From Planctomycetota bacterium (GTDB lineage: Bacteria; Planctomycetota; UBA1135; JACQFD01), in the NCBI GenBank assembly GCA_016792805.1, contig JAEUHX010000011.1, positions 62,001 through 126,000 of the forward strand: a stretch of 64,000 nt of DNA, read 5' to 3'. The notes below the pieces were generated by a model that worked only from the letters and a program-made list of their open reading frames with translations, was not told the origin of the DNA and did not search any database. Every line of letters starts with the position of its first letter. The first letter of the stretch is position 1. Below, piece after piece: positions 1 through 9,311 of this stretch. Made by a program: the position numbers and the translations under genes.

Positions 1-1
1 C

Positions 2-775
2 GGAATCGCCTTGCTGAACGCGTCGGGAATCGCAAGCCCCGACACGCTCCTCGTCGTTGATTCGAGCACCAATCGGATTCTTGCCGTCACCGAACTCTCG
101 ATCTCCGCCTTCGCCGGGATCTCCTCCGTGAACGGCGGCTTCGCGGACGGCTCCGTAGGAAGTGCACTTTTTCGATTCACGTCGCCGACACAGATCGCCG
201 TGGGAGGCAATGGTGATGTGTATGTTCCAGATCCGGGCAACCAGCGCGTGCGACGGATCACCGGGAGCTTCGTCTCCACGCTCGCGGGCTCCGGCGTTCC
301 GGGCTTCCTCGACGGCATCGGCACCCAGGCCCGCTTCGACCAACCCGACTCCATCGCCATTGAATGCGAAGGGACCTTGGTGGTGACCGAAGCGTCGCAC
401 CGCGTCCGCCGCATTCGGTTCATTTCCATCTCGTCGGGCTTCGGCGGGAGTTCTCTGTCCACCATCGTCACGACCGTGGCGGGGGACGGCGTCGCCAACA
501 CGCTCGATGGAACCCTCGGATTCGCTGGCGGTGCGGAAACCTTTTCGCCGGGCTGCATCAACGTCGGCCGCAAAGGAGCCGCCTCAGGGGAGCTCTTCTG
601 GATCGATCGAGGCAGTGGGATCTTGCGCCTCGTCGCGTCCGGGGCAACGACCGTCGTTTCACCCTATGGCGCCGCCAGTGTGCCGGCGCTCTCGTCCTTC
701 GGCCTGTGTGGGACCTCCAGCGGAGAGGCGTTGCTCGTCGACTCAGCGGGAGGTCAGATATTGCGCCTCCCTTGA
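2..775 (+). CDS. NHL-repeat protein, C-terminal part (cut by window edge)
   Basis: The frame is already open at the left edge, so this is the 3' part of a longer gene; the TTG at 11 is only the first possible start inside the window. The visible 257 or so residues hold beta-propeller blades of the NHL type: segments such as SPTQIAVGGNGDVYVPD followed by GNQRVRRI, then LAGSGVPGFLDG and RFDQPDSIAI, repeat at about 55-residue spacing. Such proteins are usually secreted or surface-bound and bind proteins or sugars; no catalytic residues are evident. A 192-bp spacer follows before the glycosyltransferase genes, so a shared operon is not shown. The exact role is unknown. Confidence 0.75.
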   Translation, partial: GIALLNASGIASPDTLLVVDSSTNRILAVTELSISAFAGISSVNGGFADGSVGSALFRFTSPTQIAVGGNGDVYVPDPGNQRVRRITGSFVSTLAGSGVPGFLDGIGTQARFDQPDSIAIECEGTLVVTEASHRVRRIRFISISSGFGGSSLSTIVTTVAGDGVANTLDGTLGFAGGAETFSPGCINVGRKGAASGELFWIDRGSGILRLVASGATTVVSPYGAASVPALSSFGLCGTSSGEALLVDSAGGQILRLP

Positions 776-967
776 TCGGACTCAGCCCGCTGAGCCGCTC
801 TCGGGCTTGGCCCCGCACCGCTGCTCCTCCTCCACGCTCCTCCTGACCGGGACGAGCGCCCACGCCTACCTCCGCGTCACGCCCCGCTGGCTCTGAGCGC
901 CACCGCGGCCTTTCACCCCGAAGGCTCGCGTCACGACCGCTCGAACGCCGATCGGGTTGCCGCTGCC

Positions 968-3691
968 GTGCCGTACCCGCGCAAGGCATCCATCTGCATT
1001 CCGACCCACAACGGCGCCGACACCATCGGCCGCTGCTTGCGGGCCGCGCTTTCACAGACTTGCACGACCCCCTACGACATTCTGGTGGTCGACACGGAGA
1101 GCAGCGATGGGACGCCGGAACTGGTGGCTTCGTTCCCCGTGCGTTTGCGCCGCATCCACAAGGACGAGTTTGACCATGGTGACACCCGCAATCTGGCAGC
1201 GTCGCTCTGCGATGGCGAAGCTCTCATTTTCCTGACGCAAGACGCGGTTCCCGCCGACGATCAATGGCTCCAAGCGCTGCTCGATGAGCTGGCCGACGAT
1301 CGCGTCGCCGGAAGCTACAGCCGAAACCTCCCGCACCCCGGTTCCTCGCCCCTCGTGATGCTCTCGCTCCAGCGCAATCCGGCGGGCTCCGCAGAGCGGC
1401 GCGATCAGGGGCTGCGCAACGGCGAGCTTGCGTCGATGGATCCAACGAGCAAGCGGCTTTTGTTTGATTTTAATAACGTCTCGTCCTGCATCCGCCGTTC
1501 TCTCTGGGAGCGCTTCCCATTCCCGCGTACGCAGTTCGGCGAGGACGTGCTCTGGGCGCGCGGAGCGATTGAAGCCGGGTACCGAATTGTGTACACGCCG
1601 CGGTCGCGGGTGTTCCACGGACACGACGATCCGCCGCCGATCGCCGGCGATCGTGCTGAGATCGACGGAAAGTTCAATGCCGAGTATCTCGGACGAAAGT
1701 GCATTCGCAGCCTGCCCGACGCCGTGCGCCTGGGGCTGCGGATCTCATGGAGAGAGCACAAAGCGTTGAAACGTCTGCCGATTCCGAGAAGTGAGAAGTG
1801 GAGGGAGCGCCTGCGCTCGCCGCGGCTGCGACTCTCGGAGACGGTGGGGCTATGGCGGGGAGGACGGACGCGACGGCGCGTGCCGCGCGCCGTCATGCTC
1901 GACCAGCAGCGCCTTCGTGTTCTGTATGTTGCCCATGGATTTCCGCCCGAGTCCTTCGCCGGCACAGAAGTGTATACCCGTGAGATCGCCCGCGAGATGT
2001 CGGCGCGCGGACACATGGTCGGCGTCTTCTTTCGGTCGGTCGCGCCCGACGTGCCCGACCTGACGCTGCGCGAGGGCGAGTCCGAAGGTCTCAAACTTTA
2101 CAGAATCGGCCACGCGCTCGGTTTCCATCACGCCGGCGAGAGCTACGCGCACTCGGCCATTGAGGCACGCTTTCGCGAAGTGTGCGACCGCTTCCGGCCC
2201 GATGTGGTGCATTTCCAGCATCTCATTCACCTGTCGGCCAAGCTGATTCCGATCGCGCGCGAGCGCGGATCGGCGACGATCGCCACGCTCCACGATTATT
2301 GGACCATCTGTCCCCGCGTTCAGTGCTTCCGCCCCGACGGCACGCTCTGCCAGGGGAGACAGGAACTCGGCTGCCTGCTGTGCCTCAAAGGGAAACACCT
2401 CAAAACCATCGAGTGGGTCGCCGGAGCGACGCGAGCGTTCCGGCCGCTCGTGGAGGCGCTGATCCGCCGCTACGAAGGGAAGCTCCACGCGGGGCGCGAT
2501 CTGACGCGACGCCAGCGCGACATGATTGCTATCTATCGGCGCGACCGTGCGGTGATTGACGCCTTCAGCGCCGCCGATCTCTTGATTTCGCCGAGCCGAT
2601 TCTTGCGCGACCTTGTGCTGAATCGGGTGCCGGAGATCGACCCGCATCGATTGATCTTCAGTGATAACGGAATGCGCATGGACGGACTGCATGCGCTGCG
2701 CAAGAAGTCCGATCCTCTCGGCCGCATCCGGTTCGGATTCGTGGGCTCACTCGTGAGCTACAAGGGCGCCCATGTGGCCATCGAGGCGATGAATCTGCTC
2801 GAAGACCCGCGCGCCGTGCTGCGCATCTACGGCGGCTTCAAGCCGGACTCCGATCCGTACCACGCGCGTTTGCGCGAGCTCGCCAAGAAGGGAAATGTGG
2901 AGTTCATGGGGGCCTTTGACCATGCGCGTCTCTCGGAGGTGCTCGCGGAGGTCGATGCGTTGATCGTGCCGTCCACGTGGTACGAGAACGCGCCGCTCAC
3001 GATTCGTGAAGCTCACTTAACTGGCACGCCCACGATCGTTTCAAACCTGGGCGGCATGGCGGAGTCGGTGCGGCCCGGCCGAGACGGTTTGCACTTCGAG
3101 GCCGGCAATGCACGCGACCTCGCGGGAGTTCTTCTGCGCCTTGTGAGCGACCCGTCGCGCCTCGCACAGCTACACGACTTCGTGGAGCGCAAGACGATTC
3201 GTGAGAATGCCGCGGAGCTCGAGTTCCGCTACCGAGCTCTTGTCGCTCAGCGCAAGGCAATCTCGTTCCGTACTGTGGCCGAGTTCCGAGGCTCACAATT
3301 CGCTCAGTCTCGGGGGGCGGTCGAGCAGCAGGGAGAAGGGATGGCGCTGCTGCGCCCCGGGGCCGGCGGCTCCTCGGCCGAATATCGCTTCCGCGTCGAT
3401 GTGCCCGGCGATGCCCTGCTTCGCGTGGAATATTTGGTACTGGCCGGCGAGCGCGACGTGCCCGTCGGCGGCGCTGTCGAGCTGAATGGTGAGATCGTCG
3501 ACGAGGTCGCCGTCGAGATGGCCGTCGACCCGCGTGACACGGTCCATGAGTGGACCGGGCGCGTGCGACTGCGCAGCGGACGCAACGAGCTTCGCCTCAG
3601 CAACCGGCTCGCCGACGGCCGCGAGGTCTTCCTCCGCGTGCGCCGAGTTGTGATTCGCCGCGAGGGCGCTCTCGAGGAAGCACTTCCGTGA
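968..3691 (+). CDS. Fused GT2-GT4 glycosyltransferase
   Basis: A 907-residue protein with a GTG start. Residues 5-240 are a GT-A fold family 2 glycosyltransferase (SICIPTHNGADTIGRCL, then ILVVDTESSDGTPEL and a FDHGDTRN motif as in rhamnosyltransferase-like GT2 enzymes). Residues from about 314 form a GT-B fold family 4 transferase: LRVLYVAHGFPPESFAGTE at its start and the donor-site E-x7-E region WYENAPLTIREA near 670-685. The last 150 residues look like a beta-rich carbohydrate-binding or oligomerisation module. No signal peptide or membrane span is seen, so it probably acts on the cytoplasmic face on lipid-linked glycans. The 3' end overlaps the next glycosyltransferase by 4 bases, implying co-translation. 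The polysaccharide product is unknown. Confidence 0.85.
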   Translation: MPYPRKASICIPTHNGADTIGRCLRAALSQTCTTPYDILVVDTESSDGTPELVASFPVRLRRIHKDEFDHGDTRNLAASLCDGEALIFLTQDAVPADDQWLQALLDELADDRVAGSYSRNLPHPGSSPLVMLSLQRNPAGSAERRDQGLRNGELASMDPTSKRLLFDFNNVSSCIRRSLWERFPFPRTQFGEDVLWARGAIEAGYRIVYTPRSRVFHGHDDPPPIAGDRAEIDGKFNAEYLGRKCIRSLPDAVRLGLRISWREHKALKRLPIPRSEKWRERLRSPRLRLSETVGLWRGGRTRRRVPRAVMLDQQRLRVLYVAHGFPPESFAGTEVYTREIAREMSARGHMVGVFFRSVAPDVPDLTLREGESEGLKLYRIGHALGFHHAGESYAHSAIEARFREVCDRFRPDVVHFQHLIHLSAKLIPIARERGSATIATLHDYWTICPRVQCFRPDGTLCQGRQELGCLLCLKGKHLKTIEWVAGATRAFRPLVEALIRRYEGKLHAGRDLTRRQRDMIAIYRRDRAVIDAFSAADLLISPSRFLRDLVLNRVPEIDPHRLIFSDNGMRMDGLHALRKKSDPLGRIRFGFVGSLVSYKGAHVAIEAMNLLEDPRAVLRIYGGFKPDSDPYHARLRELAKKGNVEFMGAFDHARLSEVLAEVDALIVPSTWYENAPLTIREAHLTGTPTIVSNLGGMAESVRPGRDGLHFEAGNARDLAGVLLRLVSDPSRLAQLHDFVERKTIRENAAELEFRYRALVAQRKAISFRTVAEFRGSQFAQSRGAVEQQGEGMALLRPGAGGSSAEYRFRVDVPGDALLRVEYLVLAGERDVPVGGAVELNGEIVDEVAVEMAVDPRDTVHEWTGRVRLRSGRNELRLSNRLADGREVFLRVRRVVIRREGALEEALP

Positions 3692-4878
3692 GTTCCGCGC
3701 GCTCCCTTCCGCGTACGGCGATTGTGCTGCCCAACTATAACGGGAAGCGGCACCTCGACCCGTGCATCCACTCGCTCCAGGAGATGGCGATTCCCGAAGA
3801 TCGCCTCGAGATCCTCGTCGTCGACAACGGCTCGGTCGATGGCTCCGTTGAGCACCTGCGACGCCGCCACCCGCGCGTGCGCGTCCATGAGAACGGCGCC
3901 AACCTCGGATTCTCCGCGGCGTGCAACCAAGGGGCGCGGCTCGCCGGAGACGTCGATGTTCTCGTATTCTTGAATAATGACATGCGCGTGGCGCCCGGAT
4001 TTCTGGCGGAATTATTGCGTCCGATCCAGGAGAAGCGCGCCCACTGCACCGCCGCGAAGATCCTGTCGTGGGATGGCCACAGGCTCAATTATGCTGGAAG
4101 CGGCATGAACTTCCACGGGATCGGCTACCAGAAAGGTTACAATGAGGCGCCTGCGCCGGAGCACGATGTCGAAGGCCCCACGCTCTTCGCATGCGGCGGC
4201 GCGATGGCTATCGAGCGCACTGTCTTCGACAACGTGCTCGGTTTCGACGAGGACTATTTCGCCTACTACGAAGATGCCGACCTCGGTTGGCGTCTGTGGG
4301 TTCTTGGGTACGACGTTTTGTATGCTCCGAGGTCCGTCGTTTACCATCACCATTCGGTGACGTCTCGTTCCTTCCCCAACGAGCTCATTCGCTTGCTGCA
4401 GATCCGGAATCCGCTCCTTACAATTCTAAAGAATTATGAGCGCGCGCACCTCGACGGCATCCTCTCGGCGGCGGTGCTGCTGGCCGTGCGCCGCGCTCTC
4501 ATCGTCGGGGGCATCGACGTGGACCGCTTCCGCATCGAGAAGAGCCGCTCGCGGCCGATCGGGGGCCTCCGCGAAGTGCTCGTGAAGGCGCAGCGCCGCC
4601 TTGGGCGCAAACTCTCCGTTTCCAAGCTTGCACTCGCTGACCTTGTGGCCCTTGGCGACCTCGGCGATCTTCTGCCGCGGTTCGTGGAGAAACGCGCCTG
4701 GATACAGGAGCGGCGCAAGCGCGCCGATGCCGAGATTCTCCCGATGTTCGAGGAGCCGTTCTGGTGCGTGGAGCCGCGCGAAAGCTACAAAGTGCTGCTC
4801 CAGACCGTGCGAGAGTTCTTCGAGCTCGACAAGGTATTCCGCGATGTCGAGCGGTCGCGCCGCGGCCGCGCGCGCTGA
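3688..4878 (+). CDS. Family 2 glycosyltransferase (rhamnosyltransferase-like)
   Basis: A 396-residue GT2 enzyme. The GTG at 3688 sits in the GTGA overlap with the upstream stop; the frame is open further upstream but that part has no family similarity, so the overlapping start is preferred. Motifs are TAIVLPNYNGKRHLDPC at the N-terminus, ILVVDNGSVDGS for nucleotide binding, ANLGFSAACNQG and the metal-binding LNNDMRV. They resemble O-antigen and spore-coat type GT2 enzymes. A C-terminal helical extension of roughly 110 residues may contact membrane or partner. It belongs to the same transcription unit as the fused GT2-GT4 gene and probably works on the same glycan. Confidence 0.85.
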   Translation: MSSARSLPRTAIVLPNYNGKRHLDPCIHSLQEMAIPEDRLEILVVDNGSVDGSVEHLRRRHPRVRVHENGANLGFSAACNQGARLAGDVDVLVFLNNDMRVAPGFLAELLRPIQEKRAHCTAAKILSWDGHRLNYAGSGMNFHGIGYQKGYNEAPAPEHDVEGPTLFACGGAMAIERTVFDNVLGFDEDYFAYYEDADLGWRLWVLGYDVLYAPRSVVYHHHSVTSRSFPNELIRLLQIRNPLLTILKNYERAHLDGILSAAVLLAVRRALIVGGIDVDRFRIEKSRSRPIGGLREVLVKAQRRLGRKLSVSKLALADLVALGDLGDLLPRFVEKRAWIQERRKRADAEILPMFEEPFWCVEPRESYKVLLQTVREFFELDKVFRDVERSRRGRAR

Positions 4879-4937
4879 TTCGCGGTGGCAATGCGCTCCC
4901 CGATCCGTACCCTTCCGGCCCCTGAATCCGAAACCGC

Positions 4938-5636
4938 GTGAAGCTCTCCGTCCTCGTCCCCGTCTATAACGAGCGCCGCACCATCGATGAGATCCTGCGG
5001 CGGATCCACGAGGCGCCGCCTCCGGGCATCGAGAAGGAGATCATCGCGGTGAACGATTGCTCCAAGGACGGGACGCGCGAGCGGCTTGAGGAGCTGAAAG
5101 CTACCTATCCGGAGCTCCGTGTCATTCACCACGAGGTCAACCAGGGCAAGGGGGCGGCGCTTGCGACCGCCTGGGCCCATGCCACGGGTGACGTGTACCT
5201 CATTCAGGATGCCGACCTCGAGTACGACCCTGCCGAATACGGAAAGCTCCTGAGGCCGATTCTCGATGGAAAGGCCGACGTCGTCTTCGGCTCGCGGTTT
5301 CTTGTGGGCGAGTATGCGCGCGTCCATCTGTTTCGTCACTATCTCGCGAATCGATTCTTGACCTTCTTGTCGAACTGCTTCACGAACCTCAACGCGACCG
5401 ACATGGAAACTTGCTACAAAGTTTTCCGGCGTGAGGTGGCGCTCAAGATACAAATCAAGAGCAAGCGATTCGCGGTAGAACCCGAGCTCGTCGCAAAAGT
5501 AGCAAAGCAGCGTTGCCGCGTGTACGAGGTGCCGATCTCCTATTCGGGCCGCGACTACAGCGAAGGAAAGAAGATCACCTGGAAGGACGGCTTCTCGGCG
5601 CTGTGGGCGATCGTGAAGTTCACCTTCTCCGATTGA
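4938..5636 (+). CDS. Family 2 glycosyltransferase, polyprenyl-phosphate mannosyltransferase (DPM1) type
   Basis: A 232-residue compact GT2 domain with a GTG start: KLSVLVPVYNERRTIDEIL, IAVNDCSKDGTRE, GKGAALATAWAHATGD and the metal motif QDADLEYDP, ending in the family's typical basic GRDYSEGKKITWKDGF segment. It matches the soluble type of dolichyl/polyprenyl-phosphate sugar transferases, which load a sugar from a nucleotide donor onto a lipid phosphate carrier. It lies 59 bp after the preceding glycosyltransferase and is the third in this row, so it may supply the lipid-linked sugar used by membrane transferases. No C-terminal membrane spans are present. Sugar specificity cannot be read from the sequence. 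Confidence 0.88.
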   Translation: MKLSVLVPVYNERRTIDEILRRIHEAPPPGIEKEIIAVNDCSKDGTRERLEELKATYPELRVIHHEVNQGKGAALATAWAHATGDVYLIQDADLEYDPAEYGKLLRPILDGKADVVFGSRFLVGEYARVHLFRHYLANRFLTFLSNCFTNLNATDMETCYKVFRREVALKIQIKSKRFAVEPELVAKVAKQRCRVYEVPISYSGRDYSEGKKITWKDGFSALWAIVKFTFSD

Positions 5637-5653
5637 ACGGCCCGACCTCGAGG

Positions 5654-5704
5654 GCTCGCAGTGCTGCTGGGCTCGCAGTGTTACTGGGCTCGCAGTGTCA
5701 CTGG
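5654..5704. repeat. Three tandem 17-bp repeats
   Basis: Three head-to-tail copies of a 17-bp unit beginning gctcgcagtg, each ending ctgg, followed by the first bases of a fourth. They lie between the GT2 gene and the sigma-factor gene, just after the GT2 stop codon. Copies differ at two or three internal positions. Confidence 0.85.
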
Positions 5705-5782
5705 GCTCGTGCCTTGCGATGGGGCGGTTCGCAGGGCACTCTGGGGTCTGCGGGCAGCGTTTCGCGCTCTCGCGCCGATTCC

Positions 5783-6577
5783 ATGAGCGAAGGTCTTCAG
5801 CAGCCCGAGCCGAGCACCTCTGAGGTGCCCTGCACCCCCGAGGCGCACCTGGAGTCTCCGAGGTGCGACGCGCCGGGTCCTGCGGTAGCGAAGGTTCCTG
5901 AGCCGCCTGCGCCGTCGGCGGGGCCTGAGGAAGATGGCGATCAGACGCTTCTGCTGCTGCGCCGCTGGCAAGTGGGGGATCGGACGGCTCTCGATGAGCT
6001 GCTGGAGCGCGACCTCCCGTGGATTCGCGAGCAGGTGTCGCGGCGGCTCGGAGGGCTGCTTCGCCGGAAAGGAGAGCCCGACGACTTCGTCAACGAGGCG
6101 ATCGTGGAGCTGCTCACCTATGTGCCGCGCTTTCAGGTGGCGTCACGCCCGCTCTTCCGCGCGCTCTTGGCCCGCGTTGTCGAGAACACGCTGCGCGACC
6201 AGCACGAGCGCTACACGGCGCAACGCCGAAATGTACAGAAGGAGCGGGCCTTCCCGACGGATGTGAGCGCGATGCCCGAGCCGGCTCGCGGCCAAGTGGC
6301 GACTCCAAGCCAAATTTTCGATGCGAGCGAACGGCAGCAGTGGGTCCGATTCGCGACGGATTTATTGCCTTCTCTCGACCGCGAAGTGGTGATCTTGCGC
6401 ACGCGCCAGCATTTGTCGTTTCTTGAGATCGGTCGGCGCCTCGATGTGGCGCCCGACGCGGCGCGCATGCGGTTCGATCGGGCCCTGATTCGGCTGAGCG
6501 ATCTCGTGGCGCAGCTTCGCCGCGGCGAGCTAAAGCGGCTTCCCGAGGAGCGGCCGTCGGACTCCGCTCATAAGTAA
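5783..6577 (+). CDS. ECF-type RNA polymerase sigma factor
   Basis: A 264-residue protein from the ATG at 5783. The first 50 residues are Pro/Glu/Ser-rich and probably disordered. Region 2 follows (LLLLRRWQVGDRTALDELLERDLPWI, then DDFVNEAIVELLTYVPRF), where the -10 element and core polymerase would be bound, and region 4 (LPSLDREVVILRTRQHLSFLEIGRRLDVAPDAARMRFDRALIRL split by a short linker) carries the helix-turn-helix for the -35 element. The SQIFDASERQQWV linker and overall layout resemble the sigma factors abundant in planctomycetes that are often linked to kinases rather than to an adjacent membrane anti-sigma. No anti-sigma gene is next to it. The frame is open upstream to 5513 but unlike the family there. 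Confidence 0.85.
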   Translation: MSEGLQQPEPSTSEVPCTPEAHLESPRCDAPGPAVAKVPEPPAPSAGPEEDGDQTLLLLRRWQVGDRTALDELLERDLPWIREQVSRRLGGLLRRKGEPDDFVNEAIVELLTYVPRFQVASRPLFRALLARVVENTLRDQHERYTAQRRNVQKERAFPTDVSAMPEPARGQVATPSQIFDASERQQWVRFATDLLPSLDREVVILRTRQHLSFLEIGRRLDVAPDAARMRFDRALIRLSDLVAQLRRGELKRLPEERPSDSAHK

Positions 6578-6770
6578 GCGCCGTGGCGGGGTCCCCAGCC
6601 TCGCCTCACGCGACGAGCCGAGACGTCGAGCACCCGGCCTCTCCGGAGGGTGCTCCGATGTGCGAGGAGAGGGGAAGAAGGGGTTGGAGGAAATCCCGAA
6701 CGTCACGGAACGCAGTTTCCGAGGCCTCCGTCCACGGTTTTGCCTCCTGCCTCCTCCTCGATAAAGCCCG

Positions 6771-8318
6771 TTGCAACCTCGAACCGTTCTCCTGGCCGGA
6801 CTCGGTCTGCTGGCCGCTTCCGGCGTCTGGATCGCCTTCGGCCCCGCTCGCGAAGCGAAGGCCGCTCCACGTTCGCCCGATGTCGTGTTTTTTGTGGTCG
6901 ACACGCTGAGGGCAGACCGGATGTCGGTGTATGGGGCGCGGCGGCGGACGACGCCGAATCTCGAGCGCTGGGCCAAGGAGGGCGTCACCTTCGAGCGGGC
7001 CTACGCGCCGGCGCCGTGGACGCTGCCATCCGTTGCGTCGCTGCTGACGGGCTACTACCCCGAGACGCACGGCGCCGGGGTCTGGGAGTCGGTTCGAAAT
7101 CAGAATTCGCCGGCGACGGCGCTCACGCCCGCGGCGCTCACACTGCCCGAGAAGCTCGCTCAGCATGGCTACAATTCGGCCTGCTGGACGGCCAATGCAT
7201 TCTTAACATTGGGCTGTGGACAGGGATTCGACCCATTCTTCACGGCGCAGGGCAGCGCCGATGAACTCGTGACGTGGGCGCTCGAAGGTCTCACGACGCC
7301 CCATGAGAAGCCGGCATTTGTGTACCTCCAGCCGATGGACGTGCATGACCCTACGCCCGTCCCCGACGAGTTCTTTCGCCGGTTCCCCACGCCGGAGGCC
7401 GATGCCCGCCTCGAGAAGCACCGCGGATTCGGCGAAACGTCGCTCGGAATCTATCAGGGGCGCGATTTGGTGAACTACGCGACCCATCGCATCGCGGCCT
7501 ACGACGGCTCGATCGCCTTCGTCGACCGCGCCTTCGGGCGCTTGCTGGAGGGGCTCCAGGCCGCCGGGCGGCTCGATTCCACCTATGTCTTCTTCCTTTC
7601 CGACCACGGCGAGGAATTGTGGGATCACGTCATCGAGGAGATGGAAGGCTACCGTGATCCCCGTGGCTATTGTGGAATCGGCCACGGACATACACATTTC
7701 GAGGAGCTGATTCACATTCCGCTGCTCGCATGGGGGCCCGGATTCGCCCGCGGACAGCGCGTCGCAACTCCAGTCTCCCTCATCGATCTTCCCGGCACGG
7801 TGCTCGACCTCCTCGGCCTCGGAGAGAAGATGCGCCCCGACTCGCCGGGCCGCTCGCTGCGCCCTGCCCTGGTCGGGAGCCCGATCGAGCGGGTGCCGCT
7901 CTTCTTCCAACAGATCTCGTACGGATACCGCCGGCGAGCGATCCTCGATGAGCGAGACCGCAAGCTCATCGTTTCGACGAACCCCGAAGAAGCCACGTTC
8001 GCGTTCGATCTTACAAAAGATCCGAAGGAGAAGAAGAATCTCGCTCAGACTTCCGAAGGAGCGAGCTTCGACGATCTTCGCGCTGCAATGGATCGAATTG
8101 TGGCATCCCAGCCGAGGACCTTGCCCATGGTGGAAGCGACGCGGCTTGAAGATGCGGTGCTCGAGCGCCTTAAGGCGGTGGGTTACTTCGGCGGCATCCA
8201 GCCTGCAGCGACGCCTGCGTCGGGACGCTCCTCGCAACCCGCCAGCGCGGAGAGCGCGCCGAGCGCCCTTGATGCCGGCGACGACCCGACGACCGACCCG
8301 GCGGCTCGCTACCGCTGA
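6771..8318 (+). CDS. Sulfatase-fold (alkaline phosphatase superfamily) protein lacking the formylglycine residue
   Basis: A 515-residue exported protein from a TTG start, with a hydrophobic N-terminus (residues 6-24) acting as signal peptide or anchor. The N-terminal metal site VVDTLRADRMSVYG is typical of sulfatases. The site that normally reads C/S-x-P-S-R reads TLPSVASLLTG at 84-94: threonine replaces the Cys/Ser that becomes formylglycine, and valine replaces the arginine. FLSDHGEELWDH and IGHGHTHFEELIHIPLLAWGPG carry the other metal ligands. So the fold and metals look intact but ordinary sulfate-ester hydrolysis is doubtful; a phosphotransferase or phosphodiesterase role is possible. 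The 3' end overlaps the convergent S51 peptidase gene by 10 bases. Confidence 0.85.
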   Translation: MQPRTVLLAGLGLLAASGVWIAFGPAREAKAAPRSPDVVFFVVDTLRADRMSVYGARRRTTPNLERWAKEGVTFERAYAPAPWTLPSVASLLTGYYPETHGAGVWESVRNQNSPATALTPAALTLPEKLAQHGYNSACWTANAFLTLGCGQGFDPFFTAQGSADELVTWALEGLTTPHEKPAFVYLQPMDVHDPTPVPDEFFRRFPTPEADARLEKHRGFGETSLGIYQGRDLVNYATHRIAAYDGSIAFVDRAFGRLLEGLQAAGRLDSTYVFFLSDHGEELWDHVIEEMEGYRDPRGYCGIGHGHTHFEELIHIPLLAWGPGFARGQRVATPVSLIDLPGTVLDLLGLGEKMRPDSPGRSLRPALVGSPIERVPLFFQQISYGYRRRAILDERDRKLIVSTNPEEATFAFDLTKDPKEKKNLAQTSEGASFDDLRAAMDRIVASQPRTLPMVEATRLEDAVLERLKAVGYFGGIQPAATPASGRSSQPASAESAPSALDAGDDPTTDPAARYR

Positions 8319-9292
8319 GCGCGGGTTCTCGGGGCAGGGGCTGAGGCGCTGCCCGACTCGCCCTCCGCCGCTCGCTCCTCGCTGCGGGCGGGCGCACGCA
8401 CTGCCTTGGGAGCAAAGTGCACACGATCGAGGTCGAGATCGTATCGGTCGCCTTCTGTAAGTAGATGCAGCCGAACGCCCGCGGCGCGCGCGAGGTCGCC
8501 GGGCTCGGCGGGAGCGCGGGACGATGCGTCGTCGAGGCGGACCACGGTGACCTGCCGCTCGCCGATCACCTCAATTTGCCGCGTGCCGTGGGGGAGGACG
8601 ACGGCCGTCGACTCATCGACGCCGATTCCCACATGTCGGCCCGAATCGAGCGTTGCACCGAGCAGCCGCAGGAATCGGCTGCGCTTGAGGAAATGTTGAT
8701 CAAAGACCACGCCGGGAATGAGTGAGAGCCCGGGCTCGACTTCGGTCGCACCTTGCACGGCGAGGTCGGTCCGCGTGCCTCCCGATCCGGTGAGGGAGAG
8801 GTCTCCCAGCACCTCGCAGCCGGCGCTCGTCCCGCCGACGACTCCGCCGCGGCGCAGCACCTCGGAGACGGCCGACTGGGCGGGCGTGCCTCGAAGCACC
8901 TCAAGAATCTTCTTCTGGTCGCCTCCGGGGAAGAAGAGCACATCACATTTCCCGATCGCCTCCAGAACCTCGGCGTTCGGAGCATCTTTTCGCGTGAAGA
9001 ACTTCCACTCGACGTCTTGGGCACCGTTCTCGCGGAATCGGAGGTCGACGGCCGGACCCGATTTTTCGGGCTCCGAGGTGGCGAGCGGCAAGATGAGGAC
9101 TTTCGGATGCGCCTTGCCCGTGAGATCGAGCATCCGCCGGTAGATCCGATCGGGCATCTTCCCGCCTCCCACCGCGACCACGCCGCCCCCGGAGGGCGCG
9201 CTCGCGGGGCGCGACTCAGGAGCAGCCGGCGCACCTTGGAGAAGCAACAGAGCGAAGGGAAGGGCGCAGGGCAGGCCGGACATCGAGATCAT
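8309..9292 (-). CDS. Cyanophycinase-like peptidase, family S51
   Basis: A 327-residue protein with a signal peptide (SGLPCALPFALLLLQGAPAA), so exported. The catalytic domain (about 35-250) has VVAVGGGKMPDRIY, DVLFFPGGDQKKIL and the nucleophile elbow GGTSAGCEVL with the expected serine, all features of S51 (cyanophycinase and dipeptidase E relatives), which cut beta-aspartyl or Asp-containing peptides. VDESTAVVL and the following GERQVTVV strand match extracellular cyanophycinases. The final 40 residues are an Arg/Ala/Pro-rich tail. No cyanophycin synthetase is nearby, so the substrate is uncertain. The gene precedes the beta-lactamase-fold hydrolase by 19 bp in the opposite reading order. Confidence 0.88.
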   Translation of the reverse strand: MISMSGLPCALPFALLLLQGAPAAPESRPASAPSGGGVVAVGGGKMPDRIYRRMLDLTGKAHPKVLILPLATSEPEKSGPAVDLRFRENGAQDVEWKFFTRKDAPNAEVLEAIGKCDVLFFPGGDQKKILEVLRGTPAQSAVSEVLRRGGVVGGTSAGCEVLGDLSLTGSGGTRTDLAVQGATEVEPGLSLIPGVVFDQHFLKRSRFLRLLGATLDSGRHVGIGVDESTAVVLPHGTRQIEVIGERQVTVVRLDDASSRAPAEPGDLARAAGVRLHLLTEGDRYDLDLDRVHFAPKAVRAPARSEERAAEGESGSASAPAPRTRAQR

Positions 9293-9311
9293 ACAGTTGT
9301 TCCGAACCTCG

